Source of the DNA: JBLUOA01 sp048060095 | Lineage (GTDB): Bacteria; Pseudomonadota; Alphaproteobacteria; Rhodobacterales; Rhodobacteraceae | DNA: 64,000 bases | Direction of reading: 5' to 3' | Assembly: GCF_048060095.1 (NCBI RefSeq) | Contig: NZ_JBLUOA010000003.1 | Location: 124,001-188,000 of the forward strand | Shown: positions 1 through 8,101 of the stretch, piece by piece | How the letters are laid out: each line of letters opens with the position of its first letter | How positions within the stretch are numbered: position 1 is the first letter of the stretch | Notes under the pieces: generated by a model | Database searches by the model: none | What the model was told of the DNA's origin: nothing | What the model saw: only the letters and a program-made list of their open reading frames with translations | Translations under genes and position numbers: made by a program

Positions 1-1
1 G

Positions 2-1342
2 CTGATGAGCCAGGGTCAGATCGAAGCGCTGGAGCATCACGCGAGCGACGCGTTGAAAGAGCTTTATCTGCCAAAGCTGATTTCAGGCGAATGGTGCGGG
101 ACGATGAACCTGACAGAGCCGCAGGCCGGGTCGGATGTTGGCGCGCTGAGCACCAAGGCGGCGGATAACGGCGACGGCACATACGCGATCACCGGGCAGA
201 AGATCTACATCAGTTGGGGCGACAATGACTTCAGCGAGAATGTGTGCCACCTGGTGCTTGCCCGTCTGCCGGATGGTGCACCTGGCACAAAGGGTATCAG
301 CCTTTTCATGGTGCCGAAATACTTGCCAAATGAGGGTGGCAGCGTCGGCAAGGCGAACAGCCTGAAGGTTGTTTCGCTGGAGCATAAGATGGGTCTGCAC
401 GGCTCGCCCACCGCTGTTATGCAGTATGACGGCGCGACCGGGTGGTTGGTGGGCGAGGCGCATGGCGGGATGCGGGCGATGTTCACGATGATGAACAACG
501 CGCGGCTGGGCGTCGGCGGGCAAGGGATTGGCGCGGCAGAAGGCGCATTTCAACACGCCCTGACCTATGCCGAGGAACGCAAGCAAGGCGCGTCGCCTAT
601 TGAGGGTGGCACAGGCACGATCATCGACCACGCCGATGTGCGCCGGATGCTGACCACGATGAAGGCGGAGCTTTTCGCCGTCCGCTCCATCGCGCTGTCC
701 TGTGCGGCGGCGATCGATATGGCAACCGCCACGGGGGATGTGGATTGGTCCGCCCGCGCCGCGTTCCTGACCCCGATTGCAAAGGCACACGGCACCGATA
801 TGGGGATCGAGATCAGCCAGATGGGTGTGCAGGTTCACGGCGGTATGGGATTCATCGAGGAAACAGGAGCTGCCCAGTTCAGCCGTGATGTGCGCGTCAC
901 CGCGATTTACGAGGGCACCAACGGCATTCAGGCGATGGACCTTGTTGCCCGCAAGTTGATGGACAAGGGCGAGGCCGCGTTCCGCCTGCTGGAAGAGGTC
1001 GAACAGGCCGCAGAACGTGAGCGTGAGATGTTCCCGAAGAAGAGCGAAGCACTTTGGTCCGCCGCCGAAAGCCTGCGCGAAACGACGGAATGGCTGCTGA
1101 CCCGCGATGACCTCAATGATCGGTTCGCCGGGGCGGTGCCTTACCTGCGGGCGTGGGCGCGGGTGCTGGGCGCACATTTCCATCTGAGAGCCGCGCGGGC
1201 GGAAGGCGGCGATGGGCCGCGGACGCATCTTGCCCGGTTCTTCATCAAACGCATCCTGCCGGAACATGCCGCATTGCTGATCCATGCGCGTCAGGGAGCT
1301 GAGGGGCTTTATGCCCTGTCGCCGGAGGATTTGGCCAGCTAA
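2..1342 (+). CDS. Acyl-CoA dehydrogenase, DmdC-like, 3' part (5' end outside window)
   Basis: The frame is already open at the left edge, so this is the C-terminal ~445 residues of a longer enzyme; relatives with this architecture have about 590. It would oxidise an acyl-CoA to the enoyl-CoA and pass electrons to ETF. Counting from the first visible Met (base 5), the flavin/substrate block TEPQAGSD lies at 37-44, QVHGGMGF at 276-283 and YEGTNGIQ at 302-309, with Glu303 the presumed catalytic base. The remaining ~130 residues form the extra C-terminal domain typical of the DmdC (methylmercaptopropionyl-CoA dehydrogenase) branch. The substrate cannot be read from sequence: DMSP-derived MMPA-CoA is possible, other acyl-CoAs equally so. 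An ETF:quinone oxidoreductase that could receive its electrons is encoded at 11383. Confidence 0.9.
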   Translation: MMSQGQIEALEHHASDALKELYLPKLISGEWCGTMNLTEPQAGSDVGALSTKAADNGDGTYAITGQKIYISWGDNDFSENVCHLVLARLPDGAPGTKGISLFMVPKYLPNEGGSVGKANSLKVVSLEHKMGLHGSPTAVMQYDGATGWLVGEAHGGMRAMFTMMNNARLGVGGQGIGAAEGAFQHALTYAEERKQGASPIEGGTGTIIDHADVRRMLTTMKAELFAVRSIALSCAAAIDMATATGDVDWSARAAFLTPIAKAHGTDMGIEISQMGVQVHGGMGFIEETGAAQFSRDVRVTAIYEGTNGIQAMDLVARKLMDKGEAAFRLLEEVEQAAEREREMFPKKSEALWSAAESLRETTEWLLTRDDLNDRFAGAVPYLRAWARVLGAHFHLRAARAEGGDGPRTHLARFFIKRILPEHAALLIHARQGAEGLYALSPEDLAS

Positions 1343-1351
1343 TAAGGGGCC

Positions 1352-2398
1352 ATGATGGACGGAACACTGACCCCGCTACGCTATCCGCATGGCGCACCGC
1401 CCGCCGAGGGCGAGGCAACAGATATCGCGCCCGGCGTGCTGTGGATGCGCCTGCCGCTGCCGATGGCGCTGGATCACGTCAATGTCTATGCGCTGGACGA
1501 TGGCGATGGGTGGACCCTGATCGACACCGGGTTCAACAGCCGCCGGACGCGGGCGATCTGGGACACTCTGATGGCCGGGCCGCTTGGCGGCAAACCCGTG
1601 ACGCGGGTGATCGTGACGCATCATCACCCGGATCATGTTGGGCTGGGCGGCTGGTTCCAAACGCGGGGCGCGGAGCTTTGGATGACCCGCACCGCGTGGT
1701 TGTTCGCGCGGATGCTGACGCTCGACGAACAGGATCGCCCGACGGAGGAAAGCATCGCGTTCTGGCGGTCCTGCGGCATGGACCCTGCGATCCTGGATGA
1801 ACGCGCGGCGGAGCGGCCGTTCAATTTTGCCGATGTCGTCGCGCCGATGCCACTGGGGTTCAAGCGCATAAAACAGGGCGATGTGATGCGAATCGGCGGG
1901 CGGAATTGGGACGTTCACATCGGCAACGGACATGCGCCGGAACACGCGACATTCTGGTCGCGCGATGACAATCTGGTGATTTCGGGTGACCAGATCATCG
2001 CGTCGATCTCGCCCAATATCGGGGTTTATGCGACAGAACCGGGGGCCGATCCGCTATCGGATTGGCTGGAAGCGTGCGAGCGGCTTTCGGGGCTGGCCCG
2101 CGACGATCAGCTTGTGCTGCCGGGGCATAAATTGCCGTTTACCGGCTTGCCGACCCGGATGCGGCAGTTGATTGACAATCACCACGGCGCGTTGCGTCGG
2201 CTGCGCGCGCATCTGGCGACTCCACGCACGGCGGCGGAGTGTTTCCAGCCGCTTTTCAAGCGCGAAATCGGGGCGGGGGAATACGGCCTCGCCCTCGTCG
2301 AAGCGATGGCGCATGTCTCACACCTTCATCAAATTGGGGTTGCGAGCCGCACCCTGCGCGACGATGGTGCGTGGGTGTGGCAGGTCGAGGAGACGTAG
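1352..2398 (+). CDS. MBL-fold metallo-hydrolase
   Basis: A 348-residue metallo-beta-lactamase-fold hydrolase, probably cytoplasmic because no signal peptide is seen. The metal motif HHHPDH gives His90, His92, Asp94 and His95 (HxHxDH). A further GHAPEH follows near residue 193 and a PGH near 255, where other metal ligands of the fold are expected. AAGGGG sits just before the ATG, nine bases after the acyl-CoA dehydrogenase stop, so the two are probably one transcript. The partner suggests an acyl-thioester or related hydrolysis, but that is inference. Glyoxalase II-like and lactonase activities are alternatives; the sequence alone does not decide. Confidence 0.88.
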   Translation: MMDGTLTPLRYPHGAPPAEGEATDIAPGVLWMRLPLPMALDHVNVYALDDGDGWTLIDTGFNSRRTRAIWDTLMAGPLGGKPVTRVIVTHHHPDHVGLGGWFQTRGAELWMTRTAWLFARMLTLDEQDRPTEESIAFWRSCGMDPAILDERAAERPFNFADVVAPMPLGFKRIKQGDVMRIGGRNWDVHIGNGHAPEHATFWSRDDNLVISGDQIIASISPNIGVYATEPGADPLSDWLEACERLSGLARDDQLVLPGHKLPFTGLPTRMRQLIDNHHGALRRLRAHLATPRTAAECFQPLFKREIGAGEYGLALVEAMAHVSHLHQIGVASRTLRDDGAWVWQVEET

Positions 2399-2399
2399 C

Positions 2400-2873
2400 G
2401 TGAACGATGAAATCAAGACATCCGCCGAGGCGGAAGAAGACGCAGTGATGCCCCGGTCGCATACGGTCCGCTGTAATCCTGACGGCAGTATCACCTCCGC
2501 GCCCGAAGAAATTCCCGATGCGGTGACAAAGAAACCGGTGAAGCAGAAAAGCCCGGCGGAATGGGCGTATGAGAGGATCATCCTCTACATCCAGAATTTC
2601 GAAAAGCAGCTTGATAACGAACACGAGGTCGCCATGGGCTTTGCCGGCGGCGACATGGGGGTCATGCGGATTGAGGGCTTGGGATTTTTCGACCCCGACA
2701 TCGTAACCTTTTACGGAAGCGATCAGGTCGGCGCGAAGACCCAGTTGATCCAGCACGTGACGCAGTTGAACGTCATGCTGCGCGCCTTGCCGAAGGAAGT
2801 CACCAAGGCAGAGCCGAGCCGGATTGGTTTCCGGCTGGCGGCAGACTTGAAAGACAGTGAGGCTGACACGTGA
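2400..2873 (+). CDS. Conserved alphaproteobacterial protein, probably DUF6173 family
   Basis: A 157-residue protein. I chose the GTG at 2400 because GAGGAG lies eight bases upstream and the GTG directly follows the stop of the hydrolase gene; an in-frame ATG at 2445 is the alternative. The first ~55 residues are charged and Pro/Lys-rich and look disordered. The remainder has the conserved stretch AEWAYERIILYIQNFEKQL, then a Gly-rich segment and FFDPDIVTFYG, which I recall from the DUF6173 family. No catalytic motif, membrane segment or signal peptide is visible. It sits in the same operon as the two genes before it. Function is unknown. Confidence 0.72.
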   Translation: MNDEIKTSAEAEEDAVMPRSHTVRCNPDGSITSAPEEIPDAVTKKPVKQKSPAEWAYERIILYIQNFEKQLDNEHEVAMGFAGGDMGVMRIEGLGFFDPDIVTFYGSDQVGAKTQLIQHVTQLNVMLRALPKEVTKAEPSRIGFRLAADLKDSEADT

Positions 2874-2930
2874 CACCGCGTTCGATTTCGTCTAAACGAC
2901 GGTCAACTTTCGACAAGAGGATCTGAAGAC

Positions 2931-3065
2931 ATGGAAGAACATAAGCACGGCGAGATGGATACCAGCGTTCAGGAAAAGACGTTTGAGGGCTTCATCAAGG
3001 CTTCGACCTGGGTGGCGGTCGTTTCAATTCTGGTGCTGATCTTCCTGGCTATCTTCAACAGCTAA
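2931..3065 (+). CDS. aa3-type cytochrome c oxidase subunit IV (microprotein)
   Basis: A 44-residue protein starting MEEHKHGEMDTSVQEKTFEG, followed by one hydrophobic helix (about residues 26-42) ending IFNS. This is the pattern of the single-helix bacterial aa3 oxidase subunit IV (PF07835): an acidic/His-rich N-terminus and the EKTF.GF.K motif just before the helix. Its role is in the inner membrane with the aa3 terminal oxidase; it is not known to be catalytic. AAGAGG precedes the ATG at about ten bases. The other cox genes are not in the window, so it is encoded apart from the main oxidase operon. Confidence 0.85.
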   Translation: MEEHKHGEMDTSVQEKTFEGFIKASTWVAVVSILVLIFLAIFNS

Positions 3066-3113
3066 GTCTGACGGGGCGCGGCTGCGCCCCACGCAAGAAC
3101 CGGGGTAGGGTGG

Positions 3114-3734
3114 ATGCGGAAAATACTTCTTTGGCTGGCTTTGCCAGTGTTTCTGGCGGCCTGCGGCACCACTGCCGAACCAAAATGGGCGCCGGATGAT
3201 GAGGTTGCGCAAGCGGTCTATCGCCACAACGGCCCACCAACCCTGACCCTGTTCACCGTGCTTAGCAACCGTTCCGGTGCGGGCGCGCACGCGGGTCTGA
3301 TGGTCAATGGCAGCCAGCGCGTGATGTTTGATCCGGCGGGCACGTGGTATCACCCGATGATTCCCGAACGGAACGATGTGCATTTCGGGATCACGGATCG
3401 GGTTGTGGATTTCTACCTCGACTACCATTCGCGCGAAACCTACCACACGGTCGTTCAAACGATGCAAGTCTCGCCTGAGGTTGCCGAGGCCGCATTGCGT
3501 GCCGTCCAAAGCTACGGCGCGGTTCCGAAGGCGCAATGCACCAAAAGCGTGACGGCCATTCTCGCATCTCTGCCGGGGTTCCAGGGCTTTCCGCAGACGT
3601 GGTTCCCCAAACGCGCGATGGCTGCGTTCGGCCAGTATCCGGGCGTGACAACACGCACCGTGCGGGATGACGATTCAGATGATAATACCGGCGTGCTCGA
3701 AGGCTATATCCGCGCCCCGGCCATCGTGCGTTAA
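3114..3734 (+). CDS. Lipoprotein, possible permuted papain-like (YaeF/YiiX-type) fold
   Basis: A 206-residue exported lipoprotein with a hydrophobic N-terminus and lipobox LAAC (acylated Cys17), reached through AGGGTGG upstream of the ATG. I recognise no named family firmly. The order GAHAGLMV (His59), then MFDPAG (Asp73), then a late KAQCTKSV (Cys142) resembles circularly permuted NlpC/P60 or YaeF/YiiX amidases, where the His block comes before the nucleophile Cys. If right, it would cut an amide or ester bond at the cell envelope. That reading is inference. The 3' end overlaps the convergent azlD by four bases (TTAA shared by both stops). Confidence 0.75.
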   Translation: MRKILLWLALPVFLAACGTTAEPKWAPDDEVAQAVYRHNGPPTLTLFTVLSNRSGAGAHAGLMVNGSQRVMFDPAGTWYHPMIPERNDVHFGITDRVVDFYLDYHSRETYHTVVQTMQVSPEVAEAALRAVQSYGAVPKAQCTKSVTAILASLPGFQGFPQTWFPKRAMAAFGQYPGVTTRTVRDDDSDDNTGVLEGYIRAPAIVR

Positions 3735-4063
3735 CCGACCAGATACAACATCAGATAAAGCGTTCCGATCCCGGCCAGAATGGCCGCGATCACGTTTTTC
3801 GTCAGATATCCGGCGGCAAAAGCAGCTGCCGCAGCGGCAAGCCGTGCCGGATCGGGGTTGCCGTCCGTTGCAGGCGGCCACAGGATCAGCGGCGCGACAA
3901 GACCCGGCAGAACTGCCACTGGCGTATAGCGCAGGTGCCGCAGCACCCAATCCGGCAGTTTGCGATTGCCGATCAACCCGATAAACGAAAAACGGATCAG
4001 GAACGTGCCGATGCCCATCAGCGCGATGATCAACCAGATATGTCCAGTGCTCATGTCCATCAT
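3731..4063 (-). CDS. azlD: AzlD-family branched-chain amino acid transport subunit
   Basis: A 110-residue membrane protein with about four hydrophobic helices, of the size and pattern of AzlD, the small partner of AzlC in branched-chain amino acid exporters. GLIGNRKLPDWVLRHLRYTPVAVLPG-type text (residues ~29-55) followed by a Pro-rich turn and an Ala-rich helix is characteristic. Its ATG overlaps the end of azlC by four bases (ATGA), with GGAGG in the end of azlC as ribosome site, so it is translationally coupled. Function in export of leucine-type amino acids or analogues is assigned from the family. Confidence 0.88.
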   Translation of the reverse strand: MMDMSTGHIWLIIALMGIGTFLIRFSFIGLIGNRKLPDWVLRHLRYTPVAVLPGLVAPLILWPPATDGNPDPARLAAAAAAFAAGYLTKNVIAAILAGIGTLYLMLYLVG

Positions 4064-4767
4064 TTCTGGGCCTCCATCATCAATTCGACCCGCGCGCCGA
4101 CGGCCATCGCGCCAAACGCGGCGATCAGCAGGCCAAGGTTATAGGGCAGGAATGCCAATAGCAGCGCCAGTGTGACGGAGACGATCACCGCCGCCATATG
4201 CGCCATCGTGCGGATCGCCGGGGCGACGAGCGCGATAAAGGTGATCGGCACCGCAAAATCCAGCGCGAATTCCGGTGGAATTTGCGCGCCCGCAAGTGCA
4301 CCGATCAGCGTGAAGGCATACCAAAGCGGGCAGATCGGCGTCACGACGCCGAAAAAGTAGGATAGCTTTTCAGCAATGCTCCGGTCCGGGTGTTTTTCGT
4401 ATTCGTTGATCGACACCGCATAGCTTTGATCGACAAGGAAATAGGCGATGAACGCCCGTTTCCAGAACGGAGCTTCGCCAATATGCGGGGCCATCGACGC
4501 GGAATACATCGCCATCCGCAGGTTCACGGCGAGCGCGGTCGCGAGGATGATGATGGTCGGCGCGTCCTCCACCATCAATTGGATCGCCGCAAACTGCGCG
4601 GCCCCCGCGATGACGAGGATGGTAAATCCCATCGTTTCAACGATGTTCAACCCGGCTTCGGTCGCGACGACGCCGAACAGCATCGCAAAGGGCACGATGA
4701 CGATGACAAAGGGCGCTCCGTCGCGGATGCCCTGTAGATAGGCGGATTTCGAGGTGGAGGATGCCAT
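4060..4767 (-). CDS. azlC: AzlC-family branched-chain amino acid exporter, large subunit
   Basis: A 235-residue inner-membrane protein with about seven helices. The early segment with DGAPFVIVIVPFAMLFGV and the later GAAQFAAIQLM and NLRMAMYSAS stretches are hallmarks of AzlC. With AzlD it is expected to pump branched-chain amino acids or toxic analogues outward. AGGGGCTC precedes the ATG. It is divergent from fdhD, with only 51 bases between the start codons to hold both promoters. No dedicated regulator gene (Lrp or LysR type) is adjacent. Confidence 0.9.
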   Translation of the reverse strand: MASSTSKSAYLQGIRDGAPFVIVIVPFAMLFGVVATEAGLNIVETMGFTILVIAGAAQFAAIQLMVEDAPTIIILATALAVNLRMAMYSASMAPHIGEAPFWKRAFIAYFLVDQSYAVSINEYEKHPDRSIAEKLSYFFGVVTPICPLWYAFTLIGALAGAQIPPEFALDFAVPITFIALVAPAIRTMAHMAAVIVSVTLALLLAFLPYNLGLLIAAFGAMAVGARVELMMEAQK

Positions 4768-4818
4768 GGAGAGCCCCTAGAGTGTCGCTGGCCTAGAGAT
4801 GCCCGGATCGCAGGAGAG

Positions 4819-5709
4819 ATGCAAATGGCAATCCGTGATGACCTGAATGAATATCTGATCGCGCCCGACCCGGCGCGGGCCGGATTGACGCGAAAGGTTA
4901 TCGGCCACGATCAGGACGGGCAAGAGGTTGAAACATCGGTCGTCGAAGAACGACCCCTGACGATTTTCCTGAACAGCCAGGAAATCGTGACCGCAATGAC
5001 GATTGGTGATTACCCGGAATACCTCGCGCTCGGGTTTCTGCGCAATCAGGGGATGCTGCGCGATGGTGAGGCGGTTTCGGGCGTCGATCACGACGATGAC
5101 CTCGGCGTGGTTGTCGTGCGGACGGATGGGCAAACGAACTATGAGGAAAAGCTGAAGAAGAAAACGCGCACCTCCGGCTGCGCCGTCGGCACGGTGTTCG
5201 GTGACATGATGGAGGGACTGGAGGGGCTGACGTTGCCTGCGGCAGAGCTGCGGACCTCGTGGCTCTATACGCTATCAGCCAAGATCAACCGCACGCCAAG
5301 CCTGTATCTTGAGGCCGGTGCGATCCACGGCACGGTATTGTGCGAAGCCGACAGGCCCCTTGTCTATATGGAAGATGTCGGGCGCCATAACGCGGTCGAT
5401 AAGATTGCGGGCTGGATGCTGTCCGAAAATGTCCGCGCCGACGGTAAAATCCTCTACACAACCGGGCGGCTTACATCCGAGATGGTGATTAAAGCCGCGC
5501 TGATGGGAATACCGGTACTTGCGTCCCGATCCGGGTTTACCGCATGGGGTGTCGAAATCGCGCGAGAGGTCGGACTGACCCTGATCGGTCGTCTGCGCGG
5601 GCAACGATTCGTCTGCTTGGCGGGAGAGGAACGCTTGGTGCGCGATGCAGACCCGACATCGGTGCCGGAAGAAAGCCGCAAGTCGCGCCGCAAAGGGGCC
5701 GGGGTATGA
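4819..5709 (+). CDS. fdhD: Formate dehydrogenase accessory sulfurtransferase FdhD
   Basis: A 296-residue protein that supplies sulfur to the bis-MGD cofactor of formate dehydrogenases. Family blocks are plain: VVEERPLTIFLN (41-52), YPEYLALGFL (65-74), VYMEDVGRHNAVDKIAGW in the middle and YTTGRLTSEMV. The CxxC loop of Escherichia coli FdhD (Cys121/Cys124) reads GCAVG here: Cys121 is kept but Gly replaces the second Cys. The protein ends in a basic tail. Its stop overlaps the mobA start (ATGA), so cofactor sulfuration and guanylation are made from one transcript. No formate dehydrogenase structural gene is in the window. Confidence 0.95.
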   Translation: MQMAIRDDLNEYLIAPDPARAGLTRKVIGHDQDGQEVETSVVEERPLTIFLNSQEIVTAMTIGDYPEYLALGFLRNQGMLRDGEAVSGVDHDDDLGVVVVRTDGQTNYEEKLKKKTRTSGCAVGTVFGDMMEGLEGLTLPAAELRTSWLYTLSAKINRTPSLYLEAGAIHGTVLCEADRPLVYMEDVGRHNAVDKIAGWMLSENVRADGKILYTTGRLTSEMVIKAALMGIPVLASRSGFTAWGVEIAREVGLTLIGRLRGQRFVCLAGEERLVRDADPTSVPEESRKSRRKGAGV

Positions 5710-6329
5710 AACAACCGGTCGGAGTGATCCTCGCCGGAGGGTTGTCGCGGCGGATGGGTGGCGGCGACAAGAGCTTGCTGAAGATTGGCGGGCGGACCTT
5801 GCTGGCGCATGTCATTGATCGGTTCGAACCGCAGGTCGCATCGCTTGCGCTCAATGCGAATGGCGATACGGGGCGGTTTGACGGCTACGGCTTGCCGGTT
5901 CTGCCGGACAGCATCGACGGTTTTGCCGGGCCGCTTGCGGGTGTGCTCGCCGGGTTGGACTGGGCGGTGGATTGGGGGGCTGATCATGTCGTCACCGCCG
6001 CCGCGGACACCCCGTTCTTTCCGCCAGACCTCGTGCCGCGTCTGATGATGGCGGTGGAGGATGCAGGCACGTCCATCGCCCTTGCCGCGACGCCTGACCC
6101 GGAACGCGGGCAGGTGCGGCATCCGACCTTCGGGCTTTGGCCCGTGGCGCTTCGCGATGATCTGCGGGCCGCGCTGCAAGACGGGCTACGCAAGGTTGTG
6201 CTGTGGACAGACAAACACGGCGCGGCCGAGGCTGTGTTCCCGGTCACGCGGATCGACCCGTTCTTCAACGTAAACACGCCCGAAGACCTCGCGCGCGCCG
6301 AAGCGCTGCTGACGGAGGGCGCGGGATGA
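5706..6329 (+). CDS. mobA: Molybdenum cofactor guanylyltransferase MobA
   Basis: A 207-residue nucleotidyltransferase that joins GMP from GTP to molybdopterin to form MGD. The N-terminal signature LAGGLSRRMGGGDK spans 9-22. AAADTPFFPPDLV, about residue 98 onward, supplies the metal-binding Asp, and FFNVNTPEDLA near the C-terminus is typical of MobA. The start is fixed by ATGA overlap with fdhD, and its own stop overlaps the next start in the same way. Length is normal for the family. Confidence 0.95.
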   Translation: MKQPVGVILAGGLSRRMGGGDKSLLKIGGRTLLAHVIDRFEPQVASLALNANGDTGRFDGYGLPVLPDSIDGFAGPLAGVLAGLDWAVDWGADHVVTAAADTPFFPPDLVPRLMMAVEDAGTSIALAATPDPERGQVRHPTFGLWPVALRDDLRAALQDGLRKVVLWTDKHGAAEAVFPVTRIDPFFNVNTPEDLARAEALLTEGAG

Positions 6330-8101
6330 GGGTTTATGGCGTTACCGGTTGGAAGAACGCGGGGAAGACAGGGTTGATGGAGCGGTTGGTTGCAGAGATC
6401 ACCGGGCGTGGTTTCACGGTGTCCACGTTGAAACACGCGCATCATTCCTTTGATGTCGACCAGCCGGGGAAAGACAGCCACCGGCACCGGGTCGCGGGCG
6501 CGAAAGAGGTTCTTCTGTCCTCTGCCGCGCGCTGGGCGCTGATGGCGGAGCTTCGCGGCGCGGATGAACCCACGCTTGAAACACAGCTTGCCCGGCTTAC
6601 GCCCGTCGATCTGGTGCTGGTTGAGGGGTTCAAAGCAGACCACCATCCGAAGGTTGAGGCGGTCCGGGCCGCCGCGGGCCACCCGCTGATCGCCCGCGAT
6701 GACAGCAGCGTGCGGGCGTTGGCGAGCGATGTGCCACAGCCGGATGTCAGCATCCCGGTGTTTGATCTCGATGACACTAATGGCGTTGCAGATTTCATCC
6801 TGCGCGAAGTCGGCCTGATCGCGCCTGACCCAGCGCCTGCTGACCTTGCGCCACCAAAGCTCAGCAATGACTGTTTTGCCTTGCCTGCGGGTGTCGATTG
6901 GATACCGGTCGATGACGCGCTGGCACATCTACGGGCAAGTATGGCGTGTGTGATGGCAGAGGAGGTCATTCCGACGAAAGACGCGCTGGGCCGTATCCTC
7001 GCCGCCGATCAGGTTGCGCGGCGGTCGAACCCGCCCGCGCCGAATTCCGCCGTTGATGGTTATGGCTTTGACCATGCGTCGATTGCGAAGGGCGCGAATA
7101 CCCTGCCGCTTTGCGATGGTCGGGCGGCGGCGGGTGCGTCCTTTGTTGGGGTGGTCCCGCCGGGGCAGGCCGTGCGGATACTAACCGGTGCGATCCTGCC
7201 CGCCGGGGTCGATACCGTGGTGCTTGAGGAAGATACCAACGCATCCCCCACCCACGTCGCGTTCGAAGGGCCGGTGAAGCCCGGCGCGAATACCCGCAAA
7301 GCCGGGGAAGATGTGGAAGCCGGGGCGGTCGCGTTGAAAAAGGGGCAAACCCTGCGCCCGTCCGATCTGGCGTTGCTGTCGGCGCTTGGCATCGCCGAGG
7401 TCGCTGTGCGCCGAAGGCTGCGCGTTGGTGTGTTGTCGACCGGAGATGAATTGGCCGAACCGGGCAGTACCGACGAAATTGCGCGCACCTATGACGCCAA
7501 TCGCCCGATGCTCCTGTCCGTCGCGGATCGTTGGGGGTTTCAGCCGGTCGATCTGGGCCATGTCGCCGACGACCGGGATGCGCTGGCGAAGCGGCTGGAT
7601 AGCGCAGCGACGATGGCGGATGTGATCCTGACATCCGGCGGTGCATCGGCGGGGGATGAGGATCACATGTCGGCGCTGCTGAACGAACAGAGCGCGATGC
7701 AAATGTGGCGTATCGCGTTAAAGCCGGGGCGGCCCCTGGGGCTGGGTTTGTGGCAGGGCGTTCCGGTCTTTGCGCTGCCCGGAAATCCGGTGGCGGCGCT
7801 GGTCTGCACGCTGATCTTTGCCCGCCCGGCTTGCGCGGTTATGGCTGGCGGCGCTTGGGCCGCGCCGCAGGGCTTCGCCGTGCCAGCCGCCTTCACAAAA
7901 CGCAAGAAGCCGGGGCGGCGCGAATATTTGCGGGCGCGGATGCTGGCGGACGGAACCGTTGAAACCTTCGCCTCCGAGGGGTCGGGCAGAATCTCTGGCC
8001 TAAGCTGGGCGGAGGGGTTGGTCGAACTGCCTGACGGGGCAATCGACATCAATCCGGGCGATCCCGTGCGGTTTGTCCCCTACGGAAGCTTTGGACTATG
8101 A
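6326..8101 (+). CDS. mobB-moeA: Fused MobB-MoeA: MGD adaptor GTPase and molybdopterin molybdotransferase
   Basis: A 591-residue fusion. Residues 1-~165 are MobB: Walker A GWKNAGKT (8-15) and LVEGFK (98-103). A Pro/Ala linker (~166-182) leads to MoeA (~183-591), with SAVDGYG (241-247, the MDGYA block), STGDELAEPG (371-380), TSGGASAGDEDH (436-447) and PGNPVAAL (485-492). MoeA inserts molybdate into adenylylated molybdopterin; MobB binds GTP and helps MobA. The fusion places two consecutive steps of cofactor maturation on one chain. The ATGA overlap with mobA fixes the start; a second ATGA leads into the acetyltransferase gene. The frame is intact with no frameshift at the junction. Confidence 0.94.
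   Translation: MRVYGVTGWKNAGKTGLMERLVAEITGRGFTVSTLKHAHHSFDVDQPGKDSHRHRVAGAKEVLLSSAARWALMAELRGADEPTLETQLARLTPVDLVLVEGFKADHHPKVEAVRAAAGHPLIARDDSSVRALASDVPQPDVSIPVFDLDDTNGVADFILREVGLIAPDPAPADLAPPKLSNDCFALPAGVDWIPVDDALAHLRASMACVMAEEVIPTKDALGRILAADQVARRSNPPAPNSAVDGYGFDHASIAKGANTLPLCDGRAAAGASFVGVVPPGQAVRILTGAILPAGVDTVVLEEDTNASPTHVAFEGPVKPGANTRKAGEDVEAGAVALKKGQTLRPSDLALLSALGIAEVAVRRRLRVGVLSTGDELAEPGSTDEIARTYDANRPMLLSVADRWGFQPVDLGHVADDRDALAKRLDSAATMADVILTSGGASAGDEDHMSALLNEQSAMQMWRIALKPGRPLGLGLWQGVPVFALPGNPVAALVCTLIFARPACAVMAGGAWAAPQGFAVPAAFTKRKKPGRREYLRARMLADGTVETFASEGSGRISGLSWAEGLVELPDGAIDINPGDPVRFVPYGSFGL

Noticed and set aside
83..1285. A 400-codon open frame opposite the acyl-CoA dehydrogenase gene
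   Set aside because: It is a reverse-strand shadow of a GC-rich gene; its product is rich in His, Arg and Pro with no recognisable domain, while the plus-strand gene has clear family motifs.
5821..5840. GGTTCGAACC, resembling a tRNA T-loop
   Set aside because: It lies inside mobA in frame, and no acceptor stem, anticodon arm or CCA-proximal pairing surrounds it.
6203..6325. Extending the mobB-moeA gene upstream into mobA
   Set aside because: The frame is open, but the added residues overlap the mobA coding sequence and do not resemble MobB, whereas ATG 6326 gives the canonical MRVYGVTGWKNAGKT start with an ATGA junction.
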